This document shows positions 1-11,864 of a stretch of DNA of 64,000 nucleotides, in pieces. Both the position numbers and the translations under genes were made by a program. The stretch's first letter is position 1. Each line of letters begins with the position of its first letter. The notes beneath the pieces are model-generated. The model did not search any database, was not told the DNA's origin, and worked only from the letters and a program-made list of their open reading frames with translations. This DNA is from Zantedeschia hybrid cultivar (Eukaryota > Streptophyta > Magnoliopsida > Alismatales > Araceae): NCBI GenBank assembly GCA_030544215.1, contig JARZZO010000011.1:2342001-2406000 (forward strand). Direction: 5' to 3'.

Positions 1-354
1 CAATTGAACAAGGAATTTTCCATTGATGAACATCGTTCAACACTCCTTGCTCAATTGGAACTTTTAGACGAAAAAAGATGGTCAGCTGCTAATCATGCAA
101 AAGTTTATCAAAATAGACTAGCACGTTTTTATCAAAAGAAAGTCATTGAACGTAAGTTCAAAGTCGGTGAAACGGTTGTCAAAAGAATTTTTATAAAACC
201 TGGTGGTCCGCGTTCTAAGCTCCAACCCAACTGGGAAGGACCTTATGTTGTATCGCACGCTTTTCCTGGTAATGCTTATCGTCTTGTTAATGCAGAAGGA
301 GAAGAGTTAAAACATCCCTGGAATGGTTTACATCTTAAGAAATACTACCCTTAG
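1..354 (+). CDS. Ty3 retrotransposon polyprotein, C-terminal end of integrase (partial, starts before window)
   Basis: The frame is open from the first base and stops at 354, so this is the last ~117 residues of a longer pol protein. The composition is typical of the end of plant Ty3 (Tat/Athila-like) integrases. There is a Lys/Arg-rich stretch with YQNRLARFYQKKV, then FKVGETVVKR, then PNWEGPYVV, ending HPWNGLHLKKYYP. In the family this segment follows the catalytic core and helps bind DNA. No chromodomain is seen after it. The reading frame is undamaged here, but the catalytic part lies outside the window. Confidence in the family is high; the exact lineage is inferred from the ending motif only. 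Confidence 0.85.
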   Translation, partial: QLNKEFSIDEHRSTLLAQLELLDEKRWSAANHAKVYQNRLARFYQKKVIERKFKVGETVVKRIFIKPGGPRSKLQPNWEGPYVVSHAFPGNAYRLVNAEGEELKHPWNGLHLKKYYP

Positions 355-2849
355 GTTAAAGAGTCGATCAGTATGGTATAGAGACCAGTGGAATCAGAAA
401 ATTTATAAACTCAAATTTCCTTATCAGTCTGGATAATTTAACTTCAAGCCCATTACTGCACACACTGACACGTTTGATTCGTGAGTAACAAGAGATGACA
501 AGTCCTAAAGAATATTGAAAGCTTGACCGAAAGTGCAAAGTACAAATCATTCTTTTTAAAGTAAAATTTCTGTTTTAAACTCGGCCCATGATGTCGGAAC
601 GAGACTTAGAATAGACTACCAAGAATACCCGCCATTTTAGTAGGAGGCCGTCATAAAAAAATGGGGGAGACCCGTCCCAAAGCGAAAAAAAAGAAGCAAA
701 AGCAAGGCAAAAAGCCAAATGTCAAATCAAAAGGCCATTACATTACAAACGTTACATTGAGGCCATGAAATGAAATAAAAGGGAACGCAAGGTCGATAAA
801 TACCCCGGAAAGAAAATGACCGAACCCCAACGGATATTAGGGTAGGAAAAGGACATCTTTTTAAGTCTCTGGAACCTTCTCATGGGCTTTCTAAACTTAT
901 TCTTCTTTTCTTTCTAAAGAGATGTACTCCAAACTTAAGGAATGGTTTAGATTGACTGAGGGTCAAATCATCAAATGGGATCACGAATGGAAACACAAAT
1001 TCAAGCACGATGGGTTTAAGTTGAGTTGTTAAGAATAATTTGGAAATGAAGTTAATAAATGAATATGATCTTTTGATCTAAGTACCATGCTGATCTCTTA
1101 GTCAAAAACCCAAAAAAAATTTACATAAGTCAAAAATCAAAAAAAAATCCATAAGTCAAAAATCCAAAAAAAATACATGTTTTCAAAAATCAACAAAATC
1201 AAAAAAATCCATAAGTCAAAAAATCCAAAAAAAATACATATTTCGAAATTCAAAAAAGAATATATATATCAAAACGCAAAAAAATTACATATGTTTCAAA
1301 AAAATGCATAAAAAAAATACATATGTCAAAAATTCAAAAAAAAAATACATGTCAAACAAAAAAAAAAAAGTACATATATCAAAATTCAAAAAAAAGATAT
1401 ATATATTTCAAAACTACAAACAAAAATGAATATTTCAAAACAACAAAAACATTTCAATTAGCATCTGCTTGTTGCACTTAGTGTGTTTCATTTCTTTTAT
1501 TTTCAGTGAGCATCTGTTTGCTTGTATGTTGTATTTTTACTTAAGTTTGATTATTCTTATTACCTTTGTTAATAAAGGCCATGCCCCTTGACCATTTATT
1601 GAAGAAAAGATTGATTGATCAATTTGGTCAGGCAAGGGGCTAAGCCTAAACAGATACTTAACATGTTTGTTCAAGTTGTATACAGGACACAAGGCATGAA
1701 AAGAGTTGGAATTCGAATAGAGAACAGCCAGAAACCTGTTTCTGTGAGTAAAACGCGTCGAGGATAAACGACGCGTTTCAAAGTTAAAAGGCGTCTGCAC
1801 GACACGACGCGTTTCAAACCTTTATATGATTCCATGTTTCGATGTTTAAATTGAATATTTGTTTGGAATTACTAATGATTTTGATTTCAGAAATTCAAGA
1901 AAATTTAAGTAAAGCTGGAAAAATGTCAAGAAGATCCCACTGTGGGAGTTCAAGAAGTCCTGACCGTGGCTAAAAAGACGGTTATTTCTACCCTTGTACT
2001 TTATTTCATGTAATTATTTCGCATTCGCATTATTATATGATAAATATTTACTAGATCATATCAAGGACCTTGTAATTTTGATGAAACTGGAATTTGAGTT
2101 CCCCTACAACAAAAACAGTGATAATTCCAGAGGATTCTTAATCGCACGGATAGGCCATTGGATTGTTAACTAGTGAGGACGATGGTTCCACTTTTGTGAG
2201 ACAGTGCGTGGATAAACGAGCTTCGGCTTAGCACTGGATTACAAGAATTGGTATCTTGACTCATTAATGACAATTTAACAATATTATCCTTGATTAATTT
2301 ATATTTTATTTGACTTTATATTTTTCTTTTAGCCCAGCATGCATCATGTAGGACTTTGAAATCATTGTAATAAGGATAAATTATTGATTAAGTTTCAGAC
2401 CATTAATCAAATAATCTCAACATGATATGAAATATTCAATTCTGAATTGAGTATCTTGATTATCTTTGAGGTTCGCTTGAAGATATCCTTGGAATTCTAT
2501 CCTTGATTGGATTCTTTATCCAATATTCTTGTTTTCTTTTAAGATCCATCATGGCTGTAGCACGTCCACATTGGCTGGCAAACGCTCCCCATGATGAAAC
2601 CTACAGTGTCTATGACCTGGGGTACTTCCCACTCCGAGGAGGTTGATCGACTTTATTTTATTTCCTTGTCTACCTCATCCAGACAGGATTGATTCCATTG
2701 ATTTACTTGAGCTATCTTCGTTGATGATTTTGAGAAACATTCCAATCATGTGATGTTAAGAGCGTGTCTCATCACACCTTAGCATCACCTTTTCAGTACA
2801 TTCCATTCCATTTCACTCCCTTGCAAAGACGATGCCAAGGTGAGGCAGC
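355..2849 (+). other. 3' untranslated interior of the Ty3 element, with A-rich simple repeats
   Basis: No coding potential is seen. From about 1100 to 1450 the DNA is a degenerate A-rich repeat of CATAAGTCAAAAATCCAAAA-like units. Near 1745-1820 there are hairpin-like motifs (ACGCGTCG...CGACGCGTTT) related to those in the following LTR. A long non-coding stretch between integrase and 3' LTR is usual for Tat-type elements, so I assign it to the same transposon by position. Confidence 0.5.
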
Positions 2850-4140
2850 TGTAGACACGCTAATTTTGACGTCATTTCGAGTAAATTTCATATCATATAA
2901 TAATGCCTCAGAATGGTCTGATAATTAATCATTAATTAATTTTTATTAATCTTTTTGAGTGTCGGGTCGAACAGACATGTTTAAGTTAATCAATTGAATT
3001 GATTTTAGCTCAAATTTCAGTTAAAATATGAAAAATCCTAAACGGCGTCGACCCCTGTGGACGCCATTTAGAGTTTATTCCTATTTTACCGTTTAAATTT
3101 GAATTTTAATTAATTGATTTATTAACTAAAAGGCGTCTTTAAAGGTCGACGCGATTTAGGTTTCCTAAGCTGTTTTAACTTCTCTTCCGGATGTTTATCC
3201 TTATCTTAATTAGGGTAAAAGACGTCTACACCCGTGGACGCGTTTTATCTAATAAAGATAAAGATAAGTTTTCCCGGATATTTATCCTTATCTTAATTTA
3301 ATCTGAAAGGCGTCAGCTAAGGTGGACGCATTTTAGATGATTACAGATAAAGATGAATTAATCAGTAATTATCTGTCGATTAAAGTAGATAAATCCTAGA
3401 TTTTTCTATGTTAATCGCGAACGCAGAAAAATGCCTATAAATACCTTGCATCTCAAGGAGTTAAAAAAAAAGAGAGAGAGAATTATTGAGCCTCAGCGTT
3501 ATAGCGATTTGAAGATCGGAGCAACCACGTCGGAACGCCGGAGCGCTGCAATTTCCAGAAGTCGGCATCCTTCTTCAAGATCTTCATTCTTCAAAGCTTC
3601 AACTGAACTGGACCGGACATAAGTTTTTCATATTTGAATTTCATTTACATTCTTTAGTTTCATTCTCTCATATTCACTGCATGCAACACAAACCACCTCT
3701 TTAACTTTCCAAAACCATCTGTTCTTAAGGGGTTTCAAAGCCATTTAAAACAAGTGAGTTGCTGTTTAAACATGTTTCTAATCATGTTTAACTTTGATAT
3801 TTCTATTTAGATTCTCATCACTATTTCTTCTTTATTTTTTTTGTTTCTCTGTCTCTGCTGCATTCAACAACAACAACAAGAAACAAAAAGAGGGAAATCA
3901 AGCATAAAGCCAGGAGCACTTCTGGACGATCCTCAACATTCCATAGCAAGAACGAAAGAATAAAGAGGCTCTCTTTCTTCAGCCGGCTGAAGGAGGGGAA
4001 CCAAGGATTCATTCTTCCGCGTTTAAACAGGTAAGCGATCAAACTCTTTTGAAGCTTTTTAGTTAAAAGTTTCTGGCGATCACAAGCACCTTAGTTGCAT
4101 TTTTTTTATAGGTTAATTTACTCTAAACAACCTAGTTTAT
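2850..4140 (+). repeat. Putative 3' LTR of the Ty3 element (right edge uncertain)
   Basis: The stretch starts TGTAGACACGCTAATTTTG directly after a purine-biased AAGGTGAGGCAGC that could be the polypurine tract. A TATA-like CTATAAATACC lies at about 3434, consistent with an LTR promoter. Four diverged copies of a GGCGTC...GGACGC hairpin unit occur between 3040 and 3340, about 85-90 bp apart. The second LTR is not in the window, so the end near 4140 is only where copia homology begins on the other strand. Confidence 0.5.
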
Positions 4141-4148
4141 CACATTAA

Positions 4149-7100
4149 TCACACGAGCAAATTTTCAGCATGTACACTAGGTACTCTACTAGATCTACGA
4201 GGCTCATGTGTGTGTACCTGAACAAATTCAGGAACTGATATCTCATCTGATGATAATGCAACTGTTTGGGGATCTGGAATCTCTTGCAGCATATTTTACT
4301 CCCACTGTTCTCCTGGAGAAGGTATTCCTCTTCCAAGAAGACAGCTTTCCTAGCGACAAACACCTTTTGTTCTCCAGGATGGTAAAAAATAATATCCAAA
4401 GGTTTCCTTTGGATATCCCACAAACCTGCATTTATCAGTTCGTGATTCCAGCTTGTCTGGATCATGCCTCTTTACATGAGCAGGACAACCCCAGACTTTA
4501 ACATCTTTAAATTATGGTTTCCTACCTTTCCATATCTTATATGGAGTAGAGGCTGTTGGGTTTTCTCTGTTTCTCCGGATCGCTCACGCAGCGGAAAATA
4601 AAATTTTTACAATGATCCGTTTCCCGTTTCGAAGAACTAAAATACGATAATCGGATTATCGAAGTTCTCACCGTGTGCGGAATCGAATCCGCAGCCGTTC
4701 GGTTTCGTCGGTGTGACACTGCAAGCCGCGTAAGCGCCCGGCCTCTAGCGAAGTCCACGCGATCCTCCCCGCGACGGATATCCTCGAGTTCGTCGTTCTT
4801 CGCAGCCCGCGAAGCCTCCGCTGGTCGCCGCAATGATCGCCGCAGTACGCGGACGATTTCCCGTCGAACGGGATTCGGAGAAGCGGCGGGGCAGATCTGG
4901 ATCTGCCTGGACGCCAGAGGGAGACAGAAACTGAGGAGGGGCGGCTAGGGTTAGCAGCAGCTTGGCCTGCTCAGCCCGTTCGCTATGTTTTATACTAACC
5001 GCGCGGTTTTTCACAAAAACCCCCGGTTTGTATAAAACCCACTTATTTATCCATCGCCTTGAGAATCATTTGCGTGTGACCCTCTAGGCCCAAGTACCAG
5101 TCCAGTTAATGGACCAGTAAGCCCAGTGACTCCTCACTGGCTTTATTAATTAATTAATAACCCTTTATTAATCAATTAATCAATCGAATTGATGTCGCAC
5201 ATCGAATTCGACCGGGCCTCCGATCATGTTGGGTGCCAAGCAACACCGCGTGAACCCGGAAGGTATTTGGGGTTAAGTAACCCACTCTTGGAACCTTTCC
5301 GTCGATAGTTACCGCGTGGATATAATCCTTCATTCGTACAATGCTGTCGAGTCAACTCAGGGCATGGCGAGCTGTCAAACCCTAGCCGGTCGACTCACTT
5401 GGATTGGATGCCGCTGATGAATATCGGAAAACTCCTTTTCCGATATTATCGTCCGCCTTGGCCAGGGACTTCCGCGCATCCTTCCTAGAGCATTCTCTCT
5501 CTAAGTACCGAGAGCGAATGATTCCTTATTGACACACAATTCCCTTCGACGGTATTCCGCTGTACCCAATCCTTGGCGTATTAGAATCCCGTGGTTAGAG
5601 ATTCATAGACCAAGGTCAAAGTACAGAAGTCCACCGCCAAGGTGTCCTTGGTGTCTCAGGTCCGAGGACCATCCGCGCAACTGCGACAACAGAATCAAGC
5701 TGGTTGACAGTGAGGTACAATACCATCCAGCGATTCAGTCGGATCAGTTCAGTGAACTCATTCTCCAATGAGCACCTACAGATTCGCCTTAGTGTCTCCA
5801 CACAAGTGACTTATGAGACCAGTCACCCTCATCATATGAGCATGAGTAATCTGTACTAGTCTAACCGGATATCCGATGTCCTTCTTGGATATCCTCCGAC
5901 TATGAATAATTAAGAATATGTGTGTTTAAGTGATCAGTCTCATTAGTATGATCTCATCATAATCTGATCACCATAGCACATATTCACGGACTTCATTATG
6001 AAACGATAATTAACGCGATTTACACATAATGAATATTATGCCATTTTATTAATAATGAACGAGATTTACATTGTTAGATTGGCTTGTAGGCCACCTAAAC
6101 TAACAGAGGCCACAGACTTGCTGAGTACTCTGTTCAGTAGGTATGCTGCTAACTCTAGAGCATACCCCTAGAGGGACACTGGTAATCCCGAAAAGCTCAT
6201 CATGGATCGCACCATGTCCAACAAGGTGCGCTTCCTCCTTTCTGATACACCATTCATCTGTGGTGTATATGGAGGGGTTAGCTGAGAAAGGATACTATTA
6301 TCCTTTAAGAATTATGTGAAATCAGTACTCAAGTATTCTCCTCCTCTATCTGATCGAAGAGCATTAATACTCTTTCCTAACTACTTCTCTACCTCATTCT
6401 TGAACTCTTTGAACTTCTCAAATGCTTCCGACTTGTACTTCATTAAGTACACATAGCCGAATCTTGAGAAGTCATCGGTGAACGTGATGAAGTATGAGTA
6501 GCCACCTTTGGCTTGGGTAGACATAGGACCGCATACATCCGAATGTATTAGTTCCAGAAAGTCTTCTGCACGTTCTCTATGTCCAGTAAATGGAGATCTT
6601 GCTATCTTTCCCATGAGACATGATTCACATGTTGTAAACGATTCATAATCGAATGCTGTTAAATAATCATGCTTATGCAACTTTTGCAACCTACTTTCGC
6701 CAATGTGCCTAAGTCTACAACGCTACATGTAGGCTTGGTTCACACAATTCTTGCTCTTCTTAAGAGCTTTATCAATTTGAAGATTGTAATAAGAAACATC
6801 TAATAGATATAGACCGTTGACTAAATATGCTGAAGCTATTGATTTATTACCATAATAAATCAAACAACTTCTATTCTCAATAATCAACCTATATCATATC
6901 TTGTCCAAACAAGATATTGATATGATGTTCTTTATTATGCTAGGAATATAATAACAATCTTCTAATAGTAAGGCGTCTCCCGATGGAAGCCTGAGGTTTG
7001 TTGTTCTAACAGCAATCGTCGCAACTTTTGCCCCGTTTCCTAGCCTCAATTCCACCTCACCTTGTCTCAGCTTGCGCTTACTTGTCAGCATATGTGCATC

Positions 7101-7507
7101 ATGACAGATATGAGAAGCACATCGGTATCCAATACCCAAGATGTGGAATATCTAACTGACAACTTGATATCTATCATATAGATATCTGAAGCTTCAGACA
7201 GCTTCACTCTTCCATGAGCTTTATCGTTAAGGAACTTCTTGCAGTTCCTCTTCCAGTGACCATGCTGCTTATAGTAGAAGCAGTCATCCTTTACTACTCT
7301 TTTGCCTTTGTCCTTCGATCTTTTATCGTTAGCTATCATCTCTTCTTCAGGGGTATCTAATGCCGATTCAGCAAGAGGATCAGCTCTAGGGACAAAGTCA
7401 ATGTGCTCATATCTGAAGACAATCTTCAGGTTTCTGAACCAATCCGAGTAGATCAGGTAAGTCAAAAGGGCATCAAGTATGCCACGGAGTGGGTTATTCG
7501 ACGACAT
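4149..7507 (-). pseudogene. Decayed Ty1/copia gag-pol (copia-1), split by a solo LTR
   Basis: Read on the minus strand. Gag starts at 7507 with SSNNPLRGILDA and NLKIVFRYEHI, then jumps to a zinc knuckle CFYYKQHGHWKRNC whose second Cys is Tyr; the middle of gag is missing. A protease remnant WVLDTD follows, then integrase (6381-6689) with CESCLMGK, HSDVCGPM and FTDDFSRFGYVYL. The frame near 6110 ends LLNRVLSKSVAS and resumes at 4553 with TPYKIWKGRKP once the inserted LTR and one target copy are removed. The C-terminal part (FYHPGEQKVFVARKAVFLEEE) shifts frame near 4300, continues as EIPDPQTVALSSDE and HEPRRSSRVPS, and stops at 4149. Reverse transcriptase and RNase H are absent, so the element is truncated and dead. 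Confidence 0.88.
4554..6105 (-). mobile_element. Solo LTR of a copia element, nested in copia-1 integrase
   Basis: The 1552-bp segment begins TGTTGGG and ends ACTAACA. It is flanked by a perfect 5-bp duplication GAGGC (4549-4553 and 6106-6110). Excising it with one GAGGC restores the integrase frame (SKSVAS joined to TPYKIWKG). It matches 10311-11864 end to end with scattered substitutions. No primer-binding site or polypurine tract adjoins it, so it is a solo LTR left by LTR-LTR recombination rather than the end of a larger element. The orientation is taken from the copy at 10311, which has a primer-binding site. Confidence 0.93.
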
Positions 7508-10296
7508 AATTCTCTATAGGAGATAAGTAAAATCTATTTAGCAGATGTTCAATTATTAAAATTTAAAACAAGACATGGTCTTTTGTTCAAGTTTAACTCC
7601 CACTAATTTTCGACGGACTGTATAACTCTCAGTTATACTGAACGGGAGATGCCAACAGTCTCCTAGTGGGGATCAGAATCTCAATGACTTGCAGTACAAC
7701 CTTGTGGATAGCATAACAAACTGTAATACAATCAAAGAGCACCCAACTCATGGGACTTGCAATTCTTTGCAATATCTGATCATGGTTTCGGTCCTCAGAG
7801 ATTTAATGGCCTTGTGGATAGCACAACAAACCATTAATCCTGGTCTAAGCTAACCATCATTACGCGACGAGCATAAATTTGCATGCAACCCTTGTAGATA
7901 GCACAACAAAGCTACATGGTTCCTCTACCCCGATCATATAGGCATCTAATGCCATAGCCACAGTTTCCTACTCCCAATTAAGCAGGCCTTGTGGATAGTA
8001 CAACAAATCTACCTAAAGTGATTCAAATCCTATGACTATAACGATGGTGGACCACGCGGTAAGTTCTTAACTACTCGCGTTACGGCTTAGAGTTTATCTG
8101 AGGGTATTTAGATAACTTTTATCTTGGTCTCTCCTAGGTGATAGTATATAAATATATCGTATATATTTAGTAAATACTATACCTGCTTTGATTCATAATC
8201 AAAAGAAAACAATGCATCTCATACATGTCATTAGTGTGGTCATGGATAGCACAGTGGGTTTGACTGGAGCCAACAGTCAAACGCACACACGATCTAACAC
8301 GACAATTATATTAGATATCCTGCAAACACATAGGCAACATATCTGCATCTTTTCGCTTTCCTGGTTGTAGCTGTGGATCGTCCTCGCTCCTTCTTCGGTT
8401 GCCTCGATCATATTACATTAATTCTAGAATTACATGTAATTAGAAGAGAGCCTTATGGCGAGTACAAGAGAGAGGGAGGTAGAAATACATCAGAGAATGA
8501 GAGAGGGAGAGATACGCAGATCTCTATTTATTAACAATTAATAAACATTCATCATTCATCCACGATTCACACAAACACATCATTCATCACATGAACAATT
8601 AAATAAGTGCATATCCATGACCACGGTGTGTTTTAAACATCCCATACATGATTCAGCGCATCACATGGCTAAAATAAAAGAGTTTTCAAAATATATAATT
8701 TTGGCTTTCAAAAAGCTGGGATCCAATCAAAAATTGGTATTTGAATTTCGAAAACACTTTTATTAACTTAGCATGCAATTAAATCAAAATTTAAAAGCAA
8801 TAAACACACATCACATGTGCACACACTCCAAATTAATAATTCCAGATTATTGCATGCCAATTATAACAATTCTAATAATCTAACATTTAGATTAAACTCT
8901 ATTAATAATCTAACAATTAGACTATTAATAACTAATCTAACTCTTAGACTAGTCCATTAAAGTTAATTATCAATTTGACACTTAAATTATTAATTAACTT
9001 CTAATCTAACTCTTAGATTAGATAAGTAAAGTTATTATTAATTTAAATATTAAATTAATAACAAAAATAATTAAAAGGACTACATGTTTAACTTTTAAAT
9101 CAGTCATTTAAGTTAATTATTAATTTAACAATTAAATTAATAACTAACTCAAATATTAATTAACAATTAGCTAAGATAATAGTTAATAATCTAACAATTA
9201 GACTAATAACTATTAATAACTAATGTAATTATTAATTTAACAATTAAATTAATAACTAACTCAAATATTAATTAACAATTAGCTAAGATAATAGTTAATA
9301 ATCTAACAATTAGACTAATAACTATTAATAACTAATGTAACATTTAAATTAGTTAAATCATAATTAATAATTGAATTAACATTTAATCTAACAATTAACT
9401 TTAATTGATTAGAGCTAATTGTTAATTAACATGATATAATATTATTATGCCTAAATAAATAAAACTGGATAATAATATAAAATTTAAAACATATTTTAAA
9501 CTTAAATTAAAATCTAAACTTCATTTATTAAATGGGCCATTGGGGTTAAATAGGGGTTAAAGGGAAAATAGAATGAAAATGGGCCTAGCCCATTTAGGGC
9601 ACCTGGCTCGAGCCTCTGGCTCGACCAGGCACGAACCCTGGCTCGGCCAGGGGCCGGACCCGAGGCGTCCTGGTTCGAGCCAGGGTCCATCCGGCCCGCA
9701 AGGCTCGGTCCGGTTTAACCCTGGACTGGCTCCCCTATTCTCCCGCTTGACGAACCCTAATTGTTGATGTAGGTTGCAGGTGGCGGCGGGGAGGGGCATG
9801 GCAGAGCCCCCGGCGGCCGGCGGCCACCGCCGCCTGGACCCGTTGGCGTCGGCCCAACGCCGGCAACGACTCTGGCGCCGGCTGGGTAGCCGGCAATGCC
9901 CATCACACTAGGCCAAACTCCTCCCCTTTTTTCATATTTCTGGTTTCCATAAACCTGTAGAGAAGGAAGGAGTTGGGGATGGCCTTTCACCGCCAGACCG
10001 TCCACGCCGGTGCCGACAATGATCCCCGGCGACAATCCTAAGATCATCAGGGGTCCTGGTCTTCCATCCCAACACTTGGGGGGCCCGAACAAAACCGAGA
10101 CGCCCGCCGTTCTTCGTCCCATGAAGAACACCAAAAACCCCAATAAAATTCTGAAAATAACAGAATAAAAATAATATAATTATTTTTTAGTTCATCATAT
10201 GAACAGGGATCCATTTATTAACGGATTCCAAGCATGGAATAAATTAAAGGAAACATCAATTCGGAGACCGAAACGGGACGAGAAACAGTGGAACCT
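7508..10296 (-). other. Probable 5' leader of copia-1, repeat-rich, no gene seen
   Basis: This lies between a copia primer-binding site (10297-10309) and the gag start (7507), so it may be an unusually long leader. It contains four spaced copies of CCTTGTGGATAGCACAACAA at about 7702, 7811, 7888 and 7987. An AT-rich array of TAATAACTAATCTAAC-like units runs from 8820 to 9470, and a GC-rich stretch (CTGGCTCGA repeats) from 9590 to 10140. Open frames in the GC-rich part look like composition artefacts. It could also hold a separate insertion. Confidence 0.4.
9115..9338. repeat. Tandem duplication of a 112-bp AT-rich unit
   Basis: The stretch from AATTATTAATTTAACAATTA through AATAACTAATGT at 9115-9226 is repeated at 9227-9338, by eye without changes. 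Both copies sit inside a longer AT-rich repeat. Near-identity suggests a recent slippage or unequal exchange. Confidence 0.85.
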
Positions 10297-10309
10297 GGCT
10301 CTGATACCA
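10297..10309 (-). promoter_or_regulatory. Retrotransposon primer-binding site (initiator Met tRNA type)
   Basis: On the minus strand this reads TGGTATCAGAGCC, the standard plant copia primer-binding site complementary to the 3' end of initiator tRNA-Met. It lies one base from the LTR end at 10311. This fixes 10311-11864 as a 5' LTR in minus orientation. Confidence 0.9.
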
Positions 10310-10310
10310 C

Positions 10311-11864
10311 TGTTGGGATTTCTCGCGTTTCACGAATTGCTCACGCAGTGGAAAAATAAAATATTAAAACAGCGATCCGTTCCCATTTCGAAAATCAAAA
10401 ATCGATTATCGGATAATCGAAGTTCTCACCGTGTGCAGATTCGAATCCGCAACTGTTCGGTTCCGTCGGTGCGACACCGCAAGCCGCGCAAGCACCCGGC
10501 CTTTAGCGAAGTCCACGCGATCCTCCTCGCGATGGATATCCTCACGTTCCTCATTCTTCGCAGCCCACGAAACCTCCGCCGGTCGCCGCAATGATCGCCA
10601 CAACGCGCGGACGATTTCCCGTCGAACGGGATTCGGAGAAGCGGCGGAGTAGATCTGGATCTGTTTGGACGCCAGAGAGAGAGAGAAACAGAGGAGGGGC
10701 GACTAGGGTTAGCAGCAGCTTGGCCTGCTCAGCCCGTTCGCTATGTTTTATAGTAACCGGACGATTTTTCATAAAAACCCCCGGTTTATATAAAACCCAC
10801 TTATTTATCCATCGCCTTGAGAATCATTTGCGTGTGACCCTCTAGGCCTAAGTACTAATCCAGTTAATGGCCCAACAAGCCCAGTGACTCCTCACTGACT
10901 TTGTTAATCAATTAATAACCCTTTATTAATTAATTAATCAATCGAATTGATGTCGCACATCGAATTCGACCGGGCCTCCGATCACGTTGGGTGCCAAGCA
11001 ACACTGCGTGAACCCGGAAGGTATCGGGGTTAAGCAACCCACTCTTGGAACCTTTCCGCCGACGGTTACCGCGTGGATATAATCCTTCATTCGTACAATG
11101 TTCTCGAGTCAACTCAGGGTATGGCGTGCTGTCAAACCCTAACCGGTCGGCTCACTTGGATTGGATGCCGCTGATAAATATCGGAAAACTCCTTTCCCGA
11201 TATTATCGTCCGCCCTGGCCAGGGACTTCCGCGCATCCTTCCTAGAGCATTCTCTCTCTAAGTACCGAGAGCGAATGATTCCTTATTGACACACAATTCC
11301 CTTCGACGGTATTCCGCTGTACCCAATCCTTGGCATTTTAGAATCCCGTGGCTAGAGATTCGTAGACCAAGGTCAAAGCACAGAAGTCCACCGACAAGGT
11401 GTCCTTGGTGTCTCAGGTCCGAGGACCATCCACGCAACTGCGACAATAGAATCAAGCTGGTTGACAGTGAGGTACAATACCATCCAGCGATTCAGTCGGA
11501 TCAGTTCAGTGAACTCATTCTCCAATGAGCACCTACAGATTCGCCTTAGTGTCTCCACACAAGTGACTTATGAGATTAGTCACTCTCATCATATGAGCAG
11601 GAGTAATCTGTACTAGTCTAACCGGATATCCGATGTCCTTCTTGGATATCCTCCGACTAGGAACGATTAAGAATATGTGTGTTTAAGTGATCAGTCTCAT
11701 TAGTATGATCTCATCATAATCTGATCACTATAGCACATATCCACGGACTTCATTATGAAACGATAATTAATGCGATTTACACATAATGAATATTATGTCA
11801 TTATATTAATAAATGAACGAGATTTACATGGTCAGATTGGCTTATAGGCCACCTAAAACTAACA
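10311..11864 (-). repeat. 5' LTR of copia-1 (minus orientation)
   Basis: The 1554-bp repeat runs from TGTTGGGATTT to AAAACTAACA and is the same family as the solo LTR at 4554-6105. The adjoining primer-binding site shows it is a 5' LTR whose interior lies at lower coordinates, the orientation of the gag-pol remnant at 4149-7507. No 3' LTR for this copy is seen. It is followed on the right by CCCTAAGC, the outer flank. Confidence 0.85.

Noticed and set aside
9557..10143. GC-rich open frames on both strands
   Set aside because: They are Pro/Gly/Arg-rich, in several frames at once, in a CTGGCTCGA-type repeat. No conserved domain.
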